From contig ARYC01000183.1 of the NCBI GenBank assembly GCA_000711775.1, positions 1 through 64,000 on the forward strand: a stretch of DNA of 64,000 nucleotides, in the 5' to 3' direction. This document shows, piece by piece, positions 34,824-48,471 of this stretch; within the stretch, counting starts at the first letter, position 1, and every line of letters begins with the position of its first letter. The position numbers and the translations under genes were made by a program. Source of the DNA: Oxytricha trifallax. Its lineage: Eukaryota > Ciliophora > Spirotrichea > Sporadotrichida > Oxytrichidae. Under the pieces are notes generated by a model. The model was not told where the DNA came from. It ran no database searches and worked only from the letters and a program-made list of their open reading frames with translations.

Positions 34824-37800
34824 TCATTCATCTTGATCAAATTATTAAAATGCTTGTCTGGGTTAATTTACTATGTTAATAGATTTCTTAGATATAACTT
34901 TAGGTGTAGCTGCCATACCTCTATTGACGACTTAATTATGAATGTTATTTGTAGGAACTTGATTAGTCATAGATGTGTTATTAGAACCACGATTTGAGTT
35001 AAGTTAATGAATAATCGTACCAGCAGTGTTTAACTTGTTGACTCCTATGTTCTATTCTTGAACACTTGCAATTCCTCCTAGCTGCTTGTTCATATTGTTT
35101 TGATCCTTCTTCTTAAGGAAAGAAAACTCAATTATATTAAGCAAGAGGTTTCTAACTTTGTCCTCACTTGAATCTCTTTATTGTTTTATGTCTAATTGCA
35201 ATCTTTCATCTAGCATTTCCTTATACTCTTCACTTAGGTTTCTTTGAATGTTTTAGATTTTCCCTTCAAAAGATGATAATTGTGGATGATTTTTTTGAAT
35301 TTTTTCAAGTAGTCTCTAGCATTAGATTAACCCGTCCACATCTTAGCATATCTCAAATTTTTCAGCACTCTTGAGGACATACTTTTCAGCTTTCTAATAA
35401 GCATTCTTTCTCTTCATTTTTTGAAGATACTTTGCTTTGAGATACAGAGAAATACCTTCACCTAACAAGCAATTGATGTCTTAGAACAATGAGTATAATT
35501 CCAAATTTTCTCCATTAACTGCGTCATAATCGATTTTAGACATAGTTCCTGATATTGAATATGTTTGAATTATCTTACTGGATTGATTTCGTATCTCCAG
35601 AATTAATTTCAATGCTAAAAACTGACTGACTAACTAACTGCATCATATTTGTTTTCATTAAGTAAGTAATAAATGTATGCCATCTTCAAGTTTGCTTGTA
35701 GTAGTTTGTTACTCAATGGAATTATCAGCTCATTTTTATCGAGTGCAGAACTACTGTTTTCATTAGAGTATATGATTTTAGGCACTTCTTAACATCTATG
35801 ATCCAAAATTGCTAAGATTGAAACATAGTGATAGCACAACTTTTCATAAATATTAAGTTAGGAAAGTTGTTCCTCTAACGGCTATTAGAAATTCAGACCA
35901 CCTCTCTTTATAAGCTTGTCAAAGTTGTTCGTTTAAGAATTTCCCATTCTAAGTGTCAAAGATTTTACCAGTTTGTCAAATCTTCCCTTATTGATATGTT
36001 GTTTGTTCAACTTTTGTAACTTTACTAATTACCTTTGATATTGCTTTTTGTCTTTATCTCTTAACTTATTAGCGTTTCCACCTTCTTATAACTCTAAAAT
36101 TATCCTCCAAGTATATAGGCAATATAAAATTATAACTTTGAGCACTATTGTCTGAATCAACGTCTAAAGCATCTGCTCTAATATTTGGCTTCAATGTAAT
36201 GGTTTACAACTTTTTATCACTATCTTTGAAATTCTTGGCAAATCTGCTACTTGTCATTCTAAATTCCAAATTATCTCCAAATGGATCTCTTTTGTTTACT
36301 TTTGGCTGGGATTTAGGATCTGAAATTGTGTTAATTCGGTCAGGCACATCTTTATATTTGTCCATTTGCTTTTTGGCTGAAGATTGTCGAATTTTAAAAT
36401 CTCTCAAAGGAGTTATATTTGCTTTGCGAATTGTATTATCAGTTTGATAATCAGAAGAATCCCATGCTCCCGAATTTTAGTATCCATCTTTGTCTGTTAA
36501 ATCGTCATATCTTTCTTTATTAAGATTATTTCCTAATTATGAAACTAATGGAGCATTTACACTCAATTTTCTTCTATCAAACACATCTTTGTAATTGCTA
36601 AATTCAAACTTTCTTTCCTCATTTTAATCAAAATTTACTTTAGGAGTGTGCCCAATGTTTTTGCTCATTGATTTCATTACTTTATGAAACCCTTAATTTT
36701 AATTCAGCTTTAAAGTAGCTCCTCCAATTTCAAGCAAGTTTTTGTCTACCATTCTAAAATTATTTTTAGTCGATCTCCCAGTTGGGCTGTTTGCAGCACT
36801 CTTTGTGTTCTTCTTTGATGGAGTTGATTAAGTTCTCTTATAATCCATGTTGAAAAGTTCCTTCATACAAAATAAAATGTTTTATTCGTATTTAGAAAGC
36901 TATTAGCTGAGAATCTTTTGGTCACCAGACTTTTGGAATTCCTTTTTTAGACTTATTAGCTTATTGGTATAATAAGTAGCTAAAAACATGTGAAGATCTC
37001 TTTTGGATTATGGGTTCAATTTTTACTCAATGTATTTATCAATGAATGGACTGACTTTGAATCTTCTTATTTATCCAGCTTTATCAAAGGTTTCGAATTA
37101 AATGAGTGAAAGTTCAACTAGTGATTATAATTTTTTCTAAGTATCATCCTCTTCAAAGAGTTAATCTAAATCATCATCGTAGAGTCCTTCTTTTGTAATA
37201 CCAATTAGGTAAAATAGCTCAACAGCTTTTTCATAAGATTCTCCAGCTTTTTCTTATGTATCATTTAGAATTTTGAGAGAAAATTCCAAAGATAGTATCA
37301 ATGCGTCCTCCTTTATCTTTCCTTTAAACACGTTTATAATAGGAAGTTCTACAAGTTGTTAATAGATTTCCTTAAGACTAAACTTAAGTGATAGTGGAGC
37401 AATTAAAGATAAGGAAAGTGGTTGTCCTCCAAGAAGATCAAACAAAGGATGGACAGCAAGATAATCTTTAATGCATTTAAAAGCATGGTTATTTCTATGT
37501 TTTGTACAGAGTTTAACTTTTTAATTTGAGTCTCCTAACCTCTCAATTGTATAGTTATGTAACTCTACAATCTTATCCCAAACTAGAAATGATTCTAAAT
37601 CATCATTTTAAAGAGGGATTTTGGTCATGAACAATTCAACCGAATCCTCCTAACTAAGTCCTCTAAGTTTTTTCACTTTGTAATTCTCTAGCTGATCGTA
37701 GAATATACTAGAAGTGAATAAAATTTTAATCGAATTTGAAGAGTCTTGAACAAGATTTGTGATCAAAGTTGTTAGCTCTTCAGCATAATCCTTTCCGATA

Positions 37801-39942
37801 TCATCTATATTATCGAATACAACTAGGAGTCCTTTCTTAAATCTTTGAAACTTCTTATAAATTTACTTAAGTAACCTAGACTTCTCCTGCTTTCTGAAAG
37901 ATTAATTAAATTGTAACTCAACTCTATTCATTTTATAAGTGGGATCTATGTTATCCTCTAAGTTTTGCATAATAAAAGCTAAAGCCTCTTAAAATGTTTT
38001 TATAGTTTAAAAGTTCATATAGATAAGTCCATCTCTATAAAGATTTCTTTCTCCGATATAATTGGAAACATTTTTAATAAGACTTGATTTTCCAAGACCA
38101 GGCATACCAAAAACCTGTACTGTATTACATTCATTTAAGCACTTCATCACGTCAAACATGTCTTTATTTCTAGAAATAAAAGGAGTTACTTTTGTTGGAA
38201 GTTTTATAATTTTAGGAGTGATTCCCTTGTACATAAGGGTTCCTTATACCAATCTTTTTCGAATTTCGTTTGATCTGCAAGACTTATGATTATTTAGCAG
38301 AATCTTAAATTTTTCACCTTCAACATGACCGATTTATTTCTTAATGAGATTCCTTGCAGATTCAAATGCTTCACAGATACTGAGATTGCTCCCAAATATG
38401 TGACTGTAAAATGTCTTGGAAAATAAAATAGCTGCTTCATCTTGTAGAATTTTCTTCTAATCAATGCAGATAACATGCTTTGCTCCACTAGCTTAAAAGA
38501 TTTTACCTACACATTCTGAATGACAAGAAGCAACAACTACAAATTCTAATCTCTGATTTCTATAAGTATTTTCTAGCAAAAACTTCAAATCAGATTCAGA
38601 GTAAAATGAAGAAGATCCATCTTCCTTTTCAAAGAGAAGAATATCACCCTTTCCTCTGTTGTTTAACCAACCTTTTTAATTACCTTAATAAAGTTTTTCA
38701 GTATTTTCAAATCCATGGCCTGCAAAGTGAAGACCAATTGGATTGTCATTCAGACATTCTCTTAAATTTGAGTCATTTGCTACCATGTATCTATATCTGA
38801 ATTCAATTTACTTTGGCTCAAGAGCAAGAACAATTTATTCAAACTCTTCTTTAAAACCAATAGGTGAAAGACAATCATGATAATCGCCCTATGATACTTC
38901 AAGCATTAATGGGGAAGCAAATAGGTAAGCAAGATGCACATCTTAACCTCCTTATACAGATTACTATTAATTCATCTTTGGTTATTGTAATGTATTGAAA
39001 AATCTTTGATCCGTTTCATATCCTCTTTGCATAATACTTGACGCTTGAGATTGCTACTAATAGATTCTGTTAATCATTTCACTATTCTGTTAAAAAGGAT
39101 GCTGGGGTTAGTAGTAACTGCCAACTTAATACAAGCCTGGCAAAACCGGAAACATGTTATACTATGGCTAATTTGAAAGCTAATGCTGAATAGAGACAGC
39201 AGCATTCATTTATGAATTATAAGGATGCTCGTTCCTGTTATATTACGAAGAACTTCTCTGTTTTCTTGAGGAGAAAAAATTCTGATCAGTCTATAATAAA
39301 ATTATTCAGTAGAAATCAATTTTACATTTCTCATTATTGGATCTAGTTGACTGCTTTGAACTGAATTCTAATGATACATTCATTTAAAATAAAGTAAAAA
39401 AAATTATAATTTTATAAAATGAGGTGACTTAGATTGAAGGATTTTACAGCAACCAATCTCTAAAATAGTTAGTTTATTAAGATTTTATGCTTGTTTACAG
39501 TCTTAAAGTAGATTGCGGATTCGCCTAGTTTTATTACATTTTTAACCCAATAAAGTCAATTGCCTCTTTGTCGACTTTATATGTCCTGTTTTTAAACTTG
39601 AAAAATTGATCTTCATCCTACAGTATGGTTTTGAAAAACCTCAAAATTACTTACCATTTGAACCTTGAAAATCTTTAATAAGTCAATCATACTTGATATC
39701 AAAACCGGTTCTCCTTCCTCTTAATTTTCATCATCATATACCCCCTCAAATGATCTATCATTAAGTTCATTACTCTATCGCTCTAATTCTGACTCGTCAA
39801 TATAACCCTCTACCATATTGTAAGTATTTGAGGTTATTTGATTGGGAGATTAGCCTGATTTTGTAGAGATTAGATGTTAATCTAGATTACTAGAAGACTG
39901 GGGTTTTGTATTGGATTTTGATTTTGTTAGATTAAGTAACAT
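34824..39942 (-). CDS. CHAT-protease / NB-ARC ATPase protein (NLR-like)
   Basis: Start ATG 39942-39940 (MLLNLTKSKSNTKPQ), intron 39618-39654, and an N-terminal IES or intron near 39280-39450 that I could not place exactly. A caspase-like CHAT domain follows, with a candidate catalytic His in LHFAGHG (38715) and Cys in VVVASCHSE (38523). Then comes an NB-ARC/STAND ATPase with P-loop FGMPGLGKSSLIKN (about 38080-38110) and a Walker-B-like GLLVVFDNIDD (about 37820). A long helical/basic region ends in a possible repeat-type C-terminus. Intron 36094-36136 and an IES (pointer GCAGTTA, 35523-35641) keep the frame to TGA 34824. This order matches NLR-like signalling proteases of bacteria and some eukaryotes. 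The trigger and substrate are unknown. Confidence 0.82.
35516..35641. other. IES in the CHAT/NB-ARC gene, pointer GCAGTTA (minus strand)
   Basis: TAACTGC at 35516-35522 and 35635-35641. Excision of 119 bp joins NKYDAV to NGENLELYS in frame in place of a TGA. Confidence 0.85.
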
Positions 39943-40240
39943 GATGCCAATAATATTTATAAAATTAATAGGGTATTGATTAAGCCCAAAAGATATTTTT
40001 TATGATACTAACACTAGATTAAAATACCTAAAATGATTTAATATTAATTCACAGGATAAGATATCTCATATTTTTTGATAATCATAATAGCTATCTTAAA
40101 GTAATTATTTTTAATTTCTTTCTTTTTTTCGAATGTTATATAAAAAATAAGATCACTTATTTTGCACTCATATTATATTTTTAAGTGTTAAAATATCCTT
40201 ATTTTAATTTAATTGCAGAATTTGTAAATATTTTTAATTA

Positions 40241-42971
40241 ATGTCGAAATAGCAATAACATGCCTAAGGGTAATAAAATATGTCAGAAGAGGTCACTAGG
40301 GCTATCATAGAAAAATTTCTGGAATTAAGGGACAGTTATAAGAAGAAGAAATGCTTTAATGATGACGATTTACCTGTAAGTTAAGAAATATTATTACCTT
40401 TAAATTGAGCATTGCTCTAACCATAATCGTTATAAGTTTTCTGCTATCATGTCATTAAATCTCTTCAGATTTATTTATATGGTCTAAATTGATAAATATC
40501 TAACCTTACCAATTCTTTTCAATTGTAGTAACTTAGAAATGCTTTGAAAGACATCCCTCAATTTAAAGATATAGCTGCTGGAATCAGAAATGAAACTCTT
40601 GCTTTTTATGATTTATATGAATTGAAATAAAATGAAATGCTTGTAAAGAAAGATAATCCTAATGTATCCATTTACATTCTTGTTCAAGGAAGTCTTAAGA
40701 AATCAGTTCATGCCCCGTGGAACAGCTATAAGGTAAGTATTTAAAGATTTTAGATCATTTATATATGAATTTATAGGAGGAAGAAGACAGGTAAACTCAG
40801 GATCTTATTACTCTAAGATAAAATTTCCAAGAATTTGAGGGACTATATGCCTTCGGAAATTTCGACTTACTTTAATTAGACAAATTTAAAAAACAAACCT
40901 CGAAATGGAATTCCTGCTTTGTATATTCCACTTCTTAGAGCTTAGTTCTTGCACTGAACTATGACAAAGCCTATAAATACATGGAAAAACTCTATGAAAA
41001 CTAGCAAATCTAAGATAAAACTCAATTCCTTATGAAAAATGTGCCTGGCCTCTAAAATTAATTAACTTCTAATAGAGAGAAAATGACTCAGCTATTCCAC
41101 AAAGTTAGCTTTATTCCAAACTAAACTATAATTTAAGAGGGTCAGATTCCTTAAATGGCATATATAATTATTGAAGGTCATTGCAAATTGCAGTCTAATT
41201 AAATCCCAATTTAGAAGAGTATGTCAACTGATGATCCAAAGAAAGCGGAAAATTTTGTAACTCAAAACAGGGGATATTTTTCAAAGACTATGAATACTTT
41301 CTAGATTGGAATCATAAGCGAAAATTAATGGATAGGGGAGGAGTTACTATTATTACTAGAATAAAATTGTATTAAGAGATCAATAAAAAGTAAATTCTTG
41401 TGGATTTAATTAGTTATTTTTATATTTATAAAGAACCAAAGCTTAACTGCAAATTTAAGTGCATTATAGTATAAATTTAATTATAGTATTTATTAAAATA
41501 ACCAGAATTATATCAAAATATGGTAGACATTAAAAACAGCATTAATTTAGGGTTTTAATAATTTATGTTTATTAAAATATTAAGGTCCATATTTTTTTTT
41601 TGTAATAAAAAGTAAATAGTAAGTCTTAATTCCTTTATTTTGGAAGTTTAGCATTATTTTTTTTTAAGATTTCTTATTTTCAATAATGACTATGTAAGAA
41701 AGATATGAATACCTTTAATAATAAGTAAATAATTAAGAAGAGCAGCCTAACTCCACCATGACAAAATCTTAATGGGGCTTCAACATAGGCAGACAGAATT
41801 AAAGTCCATAACTTAGTAATGCCAAATAGAAAACTCAAAAGTCCACTGTTGGCATCTCTTACTCTGTAATTTATTATATGCTATTAAATTTAATTCTTTA
41901 ATTTCCAAGACAAATGTGACTGCATACTGCATCTCAAAAGAAGACCTCATGACAAAACTCTCGAAAGACATTTAATTACTAATTAATAAGTAAGCTCTGA
42001 AGAAGCAAGAGTGGGTTTAAAGAAGATTTAGAGATATATAGATTGATGTCAAGAAGATATTTGGGATGGAGTAATCATATCAAAATTACGTGGACAAATC
42101 TAAGGAAGTTAGTAAACTATACCCATAAGCTACTAAAAACTCAATAAAAACATTCAGTGTGCATAAAATGAATGAGCCTATAGTCTTTTTAAAAGATGGT
42201 ATTGATGATAATCCTACTGAGAAATAAACCTAATAAGGTATTTAATGTAGTTTATTCTAAAAATTCAGTGTTTATTACAACAAGGGATTCTTAAATACTT
42301 AAACAATGAATTTCTCAAAAGTTAGAAAGTCTCAATCTGTGGCTTCTCTGAAACCTTTAAGCAATGAGGAATATGAAGATGAAGGTGAAGCTCCTTATAA
42401 ACTAGGTCATAAACTTAATTTGCCTTAGATTATGGAATCTGATGAATAAGTAGTATCTCATTCAGAAGTTATGAAGTTTCATAATAACCCTTTTGAAGCT
42501 TCACTAACTCCAATCAAATCTAAATTAAAAGATTCAAGATCCACTAGAAACCTTGAGTAGCTAAGTGTAACTGACAAAATTACCCAATAACTTAATCATA
42601 ATAACTCTGGGATAGGAGCATAAGACTAAACTCATAGACATCATTAAAAATTTGAAAGGATTGTAATGGGATCGGCGTCTGTCTATAAATACACTTAGTA
42701 AAATAAGTTATATCTCCCCACACTTATAAAAACCATAGAATTTGATAAGAAAATGCAAATTGTCAATAGAGTGAACAATCAAAATAATCTTAATCGGTTG
42801 AGTCTTGAAAGTTTACATAGAGGAAGTGTTAGTAAAAATACGAGTACAATTAATTTGTCGAATTTGGGATTCTATGAAGGCATTGAGACTGATATGAAAA
42901 AGAAAAAGATAATTTAATTCGAAGAAAAAGATTACATAAAGAGAAACAATTCTAACTAGCTTGAAGAATGA
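40241..42971 (+). CDS. Cyclic-nucleotide-binding-domain-like protein
   Basis: Introns 40376-40528, 40733-40776 and 41866-41909 and a 300-bp IES (pointer TCAATAA) give a 729-aa product whose segments sum to a multiple of three. Two beta-roll modules of cNMP-binding type are suggested: NEMLVKKDNPNVSIYILVQG..YAFGNFDLL and QTIIQEGQIPQMAYIIIEGHCKL..WIGEELLLL, ending with TAYCISKEDLM. The usual phosphate-binding FGExALL..RxA is not clearly preserved, so nucleotide binding is uncertain. The C-terminal 300 residues are polar and S/N-rich without a domain I know. No channel or kinase domain is attached. Confidence 0.75.
41387..41686. other. IES in cNMP-binding-like gene, pointer TCAATAA
   Basis: TCAATAA at 41380-41386 and 41680-41686 flanks 300 very AT-rich bp with poly-T runs. 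Excision joins CIKRSI to MTMQERYEYLQQQ in frame. Confidence 0.8.
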
Positions 42972-43140
42972 CAGACAGTTTGTAATAAATTTTAGTAAAT
43001 TATATTAGATTTATTTTCCAGAATAAAAATCTAAATTTAAAAATATCGGCCAATATTAATTTTAAATGTTATATCATAATCAAGATTTAAATAAAAAATA
43101 AATAAAAATTAGTGGACGATATATTTTTAATAATCTATGT

Positions 43141-43924
43141 TCAATCGTTTTTCTTTCTATAGCTAGAAACTAATTCAGCCTCAATTTGAGGATCGTTTAA
43201 GCTGAATTAATCGCTAATATTTTGATATTCATTTCCATATTTCTTTTCATTCCTGTACGCAACAACACCTCCTATTAACGTTATTATTCCAATTATTGTC
43301 CACATGAGTACCACATACCAGGGGAAGGGGGCTGTGAACATATCTGTGCCAAATCTGATTATGATAGAGAACTCTACTAGTAGAGTGAAGCAAGTTAACC
43401 AAATAAAGGGGCCCACTCTTCTGCAATATGGATTTGAATTGTACTCATAGTATTCTTTAGTTGCTGCTATCGCTGAGAAAGCCCAAATGGCTAATCTTAC
43501 TTGCAATATTTTATGTTCAGGTGGTACCCACATAAACATAGTGCAAGTACATGTTTTGACTGATTGATTCTATAATAACAAAGTTTAATGAACTTAAGGA
43601 AGAAGTTATTGCAGTCGACTGCCAGTACAAAGAAGCAATAGAAAATGACTGCTAAATATCTATGAAGTGTTTTGAAAAATCCCCAATCGTATCTAACCCA
43701 CACGTTTGGCTTGAATTTCTCAAGGAAAACCTAAACCCTATTTCCGCATTACTTCATCTCTAAATCTCTATTCTTAGTGTATTCCAATTCAATCTACCCA
43801 CATATAGGTACTTGCAAGTATATGCACCTAATATTATGCCTAACATGTTGCAACCAAAGAGGTCAAGGAGTAACTATAGTAAAAATGAATTAGTATTTGT
43901 ATAAAGTTTTAAGAGGTATGCTTA
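43141..43924 (-). CDS. PTDSS: Phosphatidylserine synthase, C-terminal germline segment (inverted)
   Basis: Encodes the C-terminal half of a base-exchange phosphatidylserine synthase, an ER multi-pass enzyme. On the minus strand: LLLDLFGCNMLGIILG, VWVRYDWGFFKTLHRY, CNNFFLKF, MFMWVPPEHKI, ATKEYYEYNSNP, CRRVGPFIWL and YVVLMWTIIGIITLIGGVV, ending in TGA 43141. The N-terminal half lies on the opposite strand at 48472-49349. Both segments end in TAAGCATACCTCTT, here at 43911-43924. A tiny direct-repeat interval (TAGAGAT, near 43765) and an unresolved join near 43570-43600 interrupt the frame. Confidence 0.88.
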
Positions 43925-44004
43925 TTAAACATCAAGAGTTGTTAATTGAATCTATGACCCATAGCATGAAAACAATTAAATAAATTATTTAAAATAAATC
44001 AAAT

Positions 44005-47000
44005 ATGAATAAGAACTTAGGGGCAAGAGGTGCAGCAGTTATTAATTCTGGAGGACCAGTCACTGCCAATTTCTTTGACAATGATAGTATACATAAAAAA
44101 CATCCAATTTTCGATGCTATGGTTAAGAACTTCTCGCAGATGGCTTACATCAATTCTTCAGGAAAGGGGTTGGAAATATATCCTCAAGTAAGTCAATTAG
44201 TTATATAAAACTTTGAAGTCTAAGAATTATTTCTTAAATATTAAATCCAAAATATAAACTAATGATAAAATAGGACGAGGAAAGCGAGGAAGAGAGATAA
44301 GAAGATGGATTTGGGAATGGAGATAATTTTGGAGACTACGATGGGGAGTACGGCCAAGGAAATAAAAGAAAGAAGAAAAAGCGACATGCACATCTTTACA
44401 AGAAAAAGGACGATATTAACGAAGCAGATATTGAAAGTCTATATTCTGCTGATCCAAGTAATATTAATATTGCAAACTTTAATTGTTTATAAGTTAAATT
44501 AATATATAAACTTCAATTTTTAATTCACTTGATAAGAAGTAATCAAAATTAAAATATCCATAATTTTTCAATATTTTTAAAACTTCTATTATGTCTAAGA
44601 ATTGAAGTATTTGATAAACTTAATTAATTAAGTAATTAGATATTAAATTATTTAGATAATAAATACAGGGAAATTTATCGTAAAAATACAAGTCTTGAGA
44701 GAATTTATTATTATAAAATAAAAATTCTAAAAAATTCCTATTTTAAAGATACTATTCTTAAATATTTTATTAGATAAGCTCGATTTAATTAACAACTTAT
44801 AATATTTTATTAAAAATAAATGATTTGCTTGCGTTTCTTTATAAACTCTATCAAGTTGCTGGCTGTCTCTGAGGCATTCGAGAAATTTCCAAACGAATCA
44901 GTAGATGTAGATTAATTTGTAAAAATAATGAAGGAAGTTTTGGAAGACACTAAATTAACTACAAGAGAAGAATTCATTCAAGATTTAGTGGATTTGTTCT
45001 ACAGAGCAAATAAGACTCATGGAGAGACCATAAAATTTGAGGATCTCACCAGTTATCTAATCGAGCATGAAATTGACTAATTTAAGAATATTGGAAACAT
45101 GAATATGAACTATTTTGAGTCAGAGATTACAGACTAGACCACTCATAATAACTATATTGAGAAAATTCTCTACTTCTAATAGATCGACAAAGTCATTCTT
45201 TATGAGTAAAATATGAAATTTATGAGGATCTATGATGGGTTAACCATGAAAAACGAAATGGACATACAGTGTCCAGGAGTGATTTTAGCTATAGAATTTG
45301 CACCTGATAAAAACGCAATATGTGTGAGTCTAAGCGATAGGACTATTTTGTTTTACGATGCTGGAAGTGCAAGCTACAAAATTATCAGAAAGATTCATGT
45401 TCCCTCCACTCAAAAATGCCTTTGCTATGTGAAAAGAAAGAGAGTTCTTTTCTCAGCTGGCACAGATGGAGCTATCTTTGCATGGAACATGGAGAAAATT
45501 TTTTCGAATGATTTTGTGGAAGATGAAGCATTAAGAGAAAAAGAGAAGAGAGAGTTCGATTATAAACTATATATCACTGAAAGAACTCCTTGGTTTGTCG
45601 GAGATATCATTTTATGTGTTGTAGACCTCCCTAATATAAACTTCCTTGCTACTGGATCATACGATAAAATGATCAAATTATGGGATCTTAGAAACAACTT
45701 AATTGATAACAAAGTGGTCGATCATGAAGAAAAGAATTCTCAAAAGAATAGCAATTAAAACTTTGGCTAAATGTCTTTGCTAAAGAAATCTACTCTCGGC
45801 TCTACAGATAATAAAAAGGGAGTATTTAAGAAAGGAACCCACTCAAATTTTAGAAAGGCCATAAAAGAAGAAACTAAAAATTATAATGACGATCTTATGG
45901 ATGACTTTGCTAAGGAACCAACAAAAGTTTTAATTGGCCACTCTAAAGCTGTCAGAGAAATTGCTTATTCGGAGAGACACAAAATTCTAGTTAGCTGTGG
46001 ATTTGATTTTGAGGTATTCGTATGGAATCCTTACTGTGAAAAGTATATCATCAAGCTTGATGGTCATGAATCACCTTTAGTTGGAGTAAACTGTCCAGCT
46101 AACTTAAATGTTTTCATTACTTGTGATACTAAGGGTATGGTAAAGGTATGGAACATTAACGATTATAGTTGTGTCTAAACGTTTTATGTTTCAAATGTTA
46201 TCTAAGTTACTTCTCTCAGAGTAGTTCCGAAACATAGACGGTTAGTTTGTGGTTCAAGAGTTTTTAAAGTATTCGAGTATACCAAGCCCTTTACTCCAGA
46301 GTTATCTGATGATCACCCTATCTTATGTGCAAAATTTTCTCCAATAAGATTTGAAATTTATATAGCAGGAGAAAAATCAATCAAAATATGGAATGCCAAA
46401 GAAGGAAAACCAGTAAGAGTTCTTAAGAACATTTTTGAAAGCGATATAACCTGCATGGAATTCGATAAAAGTCATAGAAAACTGATTGTTGGAGATCATT
46501 TAGGCAGAGTAAGAGTATTTGACTTACTGTCTGGAGTTTTGATAAATGAGCTTGAAGGACATGATCCTTAAGATGGAGAGATATCATTCATTGGTTATGG
46601 AGATAGTGACAACACTATTATCACATGTGGTTGGGACAGAGTAGTTAAAATTCATATGGATGAAAAGTAGGAACTAAAATCTTCAAGAGAAAATGTTCTA
46701 AGAGGAAAGAAAAACTGTCATAAAAAGGATATAATATGCGGTGATTACTCTCATAATTTAGGTCTTATTGCTACTGGTTCAAGAGATCACTCTGTTAGAT
46801 TATTAAATTATTTTCAAGATAGTTATACTTCTACACTTAAACTTTTATATGGGACTATGAGCGAGTAAAATTTGAAGAAGAGATTAACGCTCATAGTGCT
46901 GAAGTTGTTATCGTTAAATTTATAAAACCTTTCCCTCTCCTACTAACTGCAGATTCTACAGGTCAACTATTATTTGTGGTTAACCAAGCCTCATCCAAAA

Positions 47001-48203
47001 GCCAAATAGTGCCTAGTTAGCTGGAGAAATATGTTTACTTTGCAGAAAATGTGTCCAATTACAAGTGTAGATTCATTCTATGATTAGAAAACTCAAACCT
47101 TTTTGCTTATTATTGGTGATGAAATGGGATATATCAGAGTTTAAGATCTAAGTACAATTCTTTCTGATTTCAATCTAAAAGCAGTAGATATTGTTTCAAA
47201 TAACCATAAAAGAAATCCTTGGAGAGTACTCCCCATTGAGAAGGCAGAGAGTGAAGCTCATGATCATAATGATGCAGCAAGTGATATTTCAAGCAACTAT
47301 GATTAGGGTGAAAATGAGATAGTACCTTTGATAAAAGAAGGTTAATTTAGATAGACAGCTTAATGGAAAGCTCATAATGATATAATCAAATCCATAACTT
47401 ACATTTCAGAAACTGATTCACCCATAATATTTAGCGCTGGAATGGATAAGATGGCAAAAATTTGGAATTTAAAAGGTGAGCTCCAAGGCATATTGAGACA
47501 AGGCTATATGTTAAAGTCAAGTTATTTATGGAAATTTCCACTTGTATCTTATGGCTAAGATGTTGGAATGAGGTAAACTGGTGTTTAAAATATGCTTAAT
47601 GATGTCAGAAAGAAAAGAGATGATGAGAGGTCTTTGAAAAAAGCATCAATATAGAACAGTTAACTTAAAGCAGGAAAAACAACTTTAGGTTTTGCAGGAT
47701 CTCAAGTCCTTGGAATGGGAAACACTTCTTTTGGAGGAAGGGATCCAGGATTTTATACTGCTCAACCTAGATAAGATAACTCCTTTTTAGGTCAGAGCAA
47801 GTTGAATTATGGAGGCTATGGTTAGGATGACATGATGGGCTCTGGAGATCACTCCCAGAAAGTGCAAAGACTCTTAGAAAAAGTTAGAAGGATGGTTTAA
47901 TCAAATAACACAACATAAGTTGGTTTCTAAGGCTAGAAAAAAGTCACTTATGGAGGTATAGCCGGGATGGGCACAGGCTACAATCCAAATGACACTTCCT
48001 TTGCAAGCCAAAATAATAGAAAAATTGGACCGTTTAGCTTTGATATAGATGATGAAATCGATACTGAAATTTTAACAAGTGATGAGGTTTACAAAGATCT
48101 TAAAGAGCTAGAAAGTATTCTTGACAAAGATTAAGATAAAATAAATGTTACATCAAGATAATTTGGTAGAGCTAAAAAGAAGAGTAGTAGAAGAATGTTT
48201 TGA
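44005..48203 (+). CDS. WD40-repeat protein with N-terminal EF-hand-like region (WDR49-like)
   Basis: Beta-propeller scaffold. From 44850 the helical VSEAFEKFPNESVDVDQFVKI segment resembles EF-hand-like regions of WDR49/WDR64 relatives. Multiple WD repeats follow (FSAGTDGAIFAWN, LATGSYDKMIKLWDLR, LVSCGFDFEVFVWNP, YIAGEKSIKIWNA, IIGDEMGYIRVQDL, SAGMDKMAKIWNL), then a G/S-rich tail to TGA 48201. The first exons (MNKNLGARGAAVINSG, 44005, and an acidic/basic segment to about 44460) may belong to the same gene or to a short separate one; the join across 44460-44850 is open in frame but looks non-coding. Two frame discontinuities near 46840 and 46970 are unexplained. A ciliary role is inference. Confidence 0.75.
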
Positions 48204-48471
48204 TTTATAGATTATTATAAAGTCAATTTTAATATTTTACAAAAGCAAATTGTATTTATAATTACTTGATATTTGCTGTAGATTATTATGGTACCTAAGG
48301 CAGGATAAGTCAGTAAGATATTATATCATATCATAAATTTATTTCACTCATAATCATTTTAATCGTGACATCATCTCTATCATTAATATTTAATATTAGC
48401 ATTCAAGAAATTTAATTTTAAATATCCCTTTTATTTTTAATGATTTTGTGTATATCTTTGCAATATAAGCA

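Noticed and set aside
44821-44880. An independent start of the WD40 gene at the ATG near 44821
   Set aside because: Not excluded, but the residues just after it (ICLRFFINSI) look like non-coding or intron sequence; coding character begins at about 44850.
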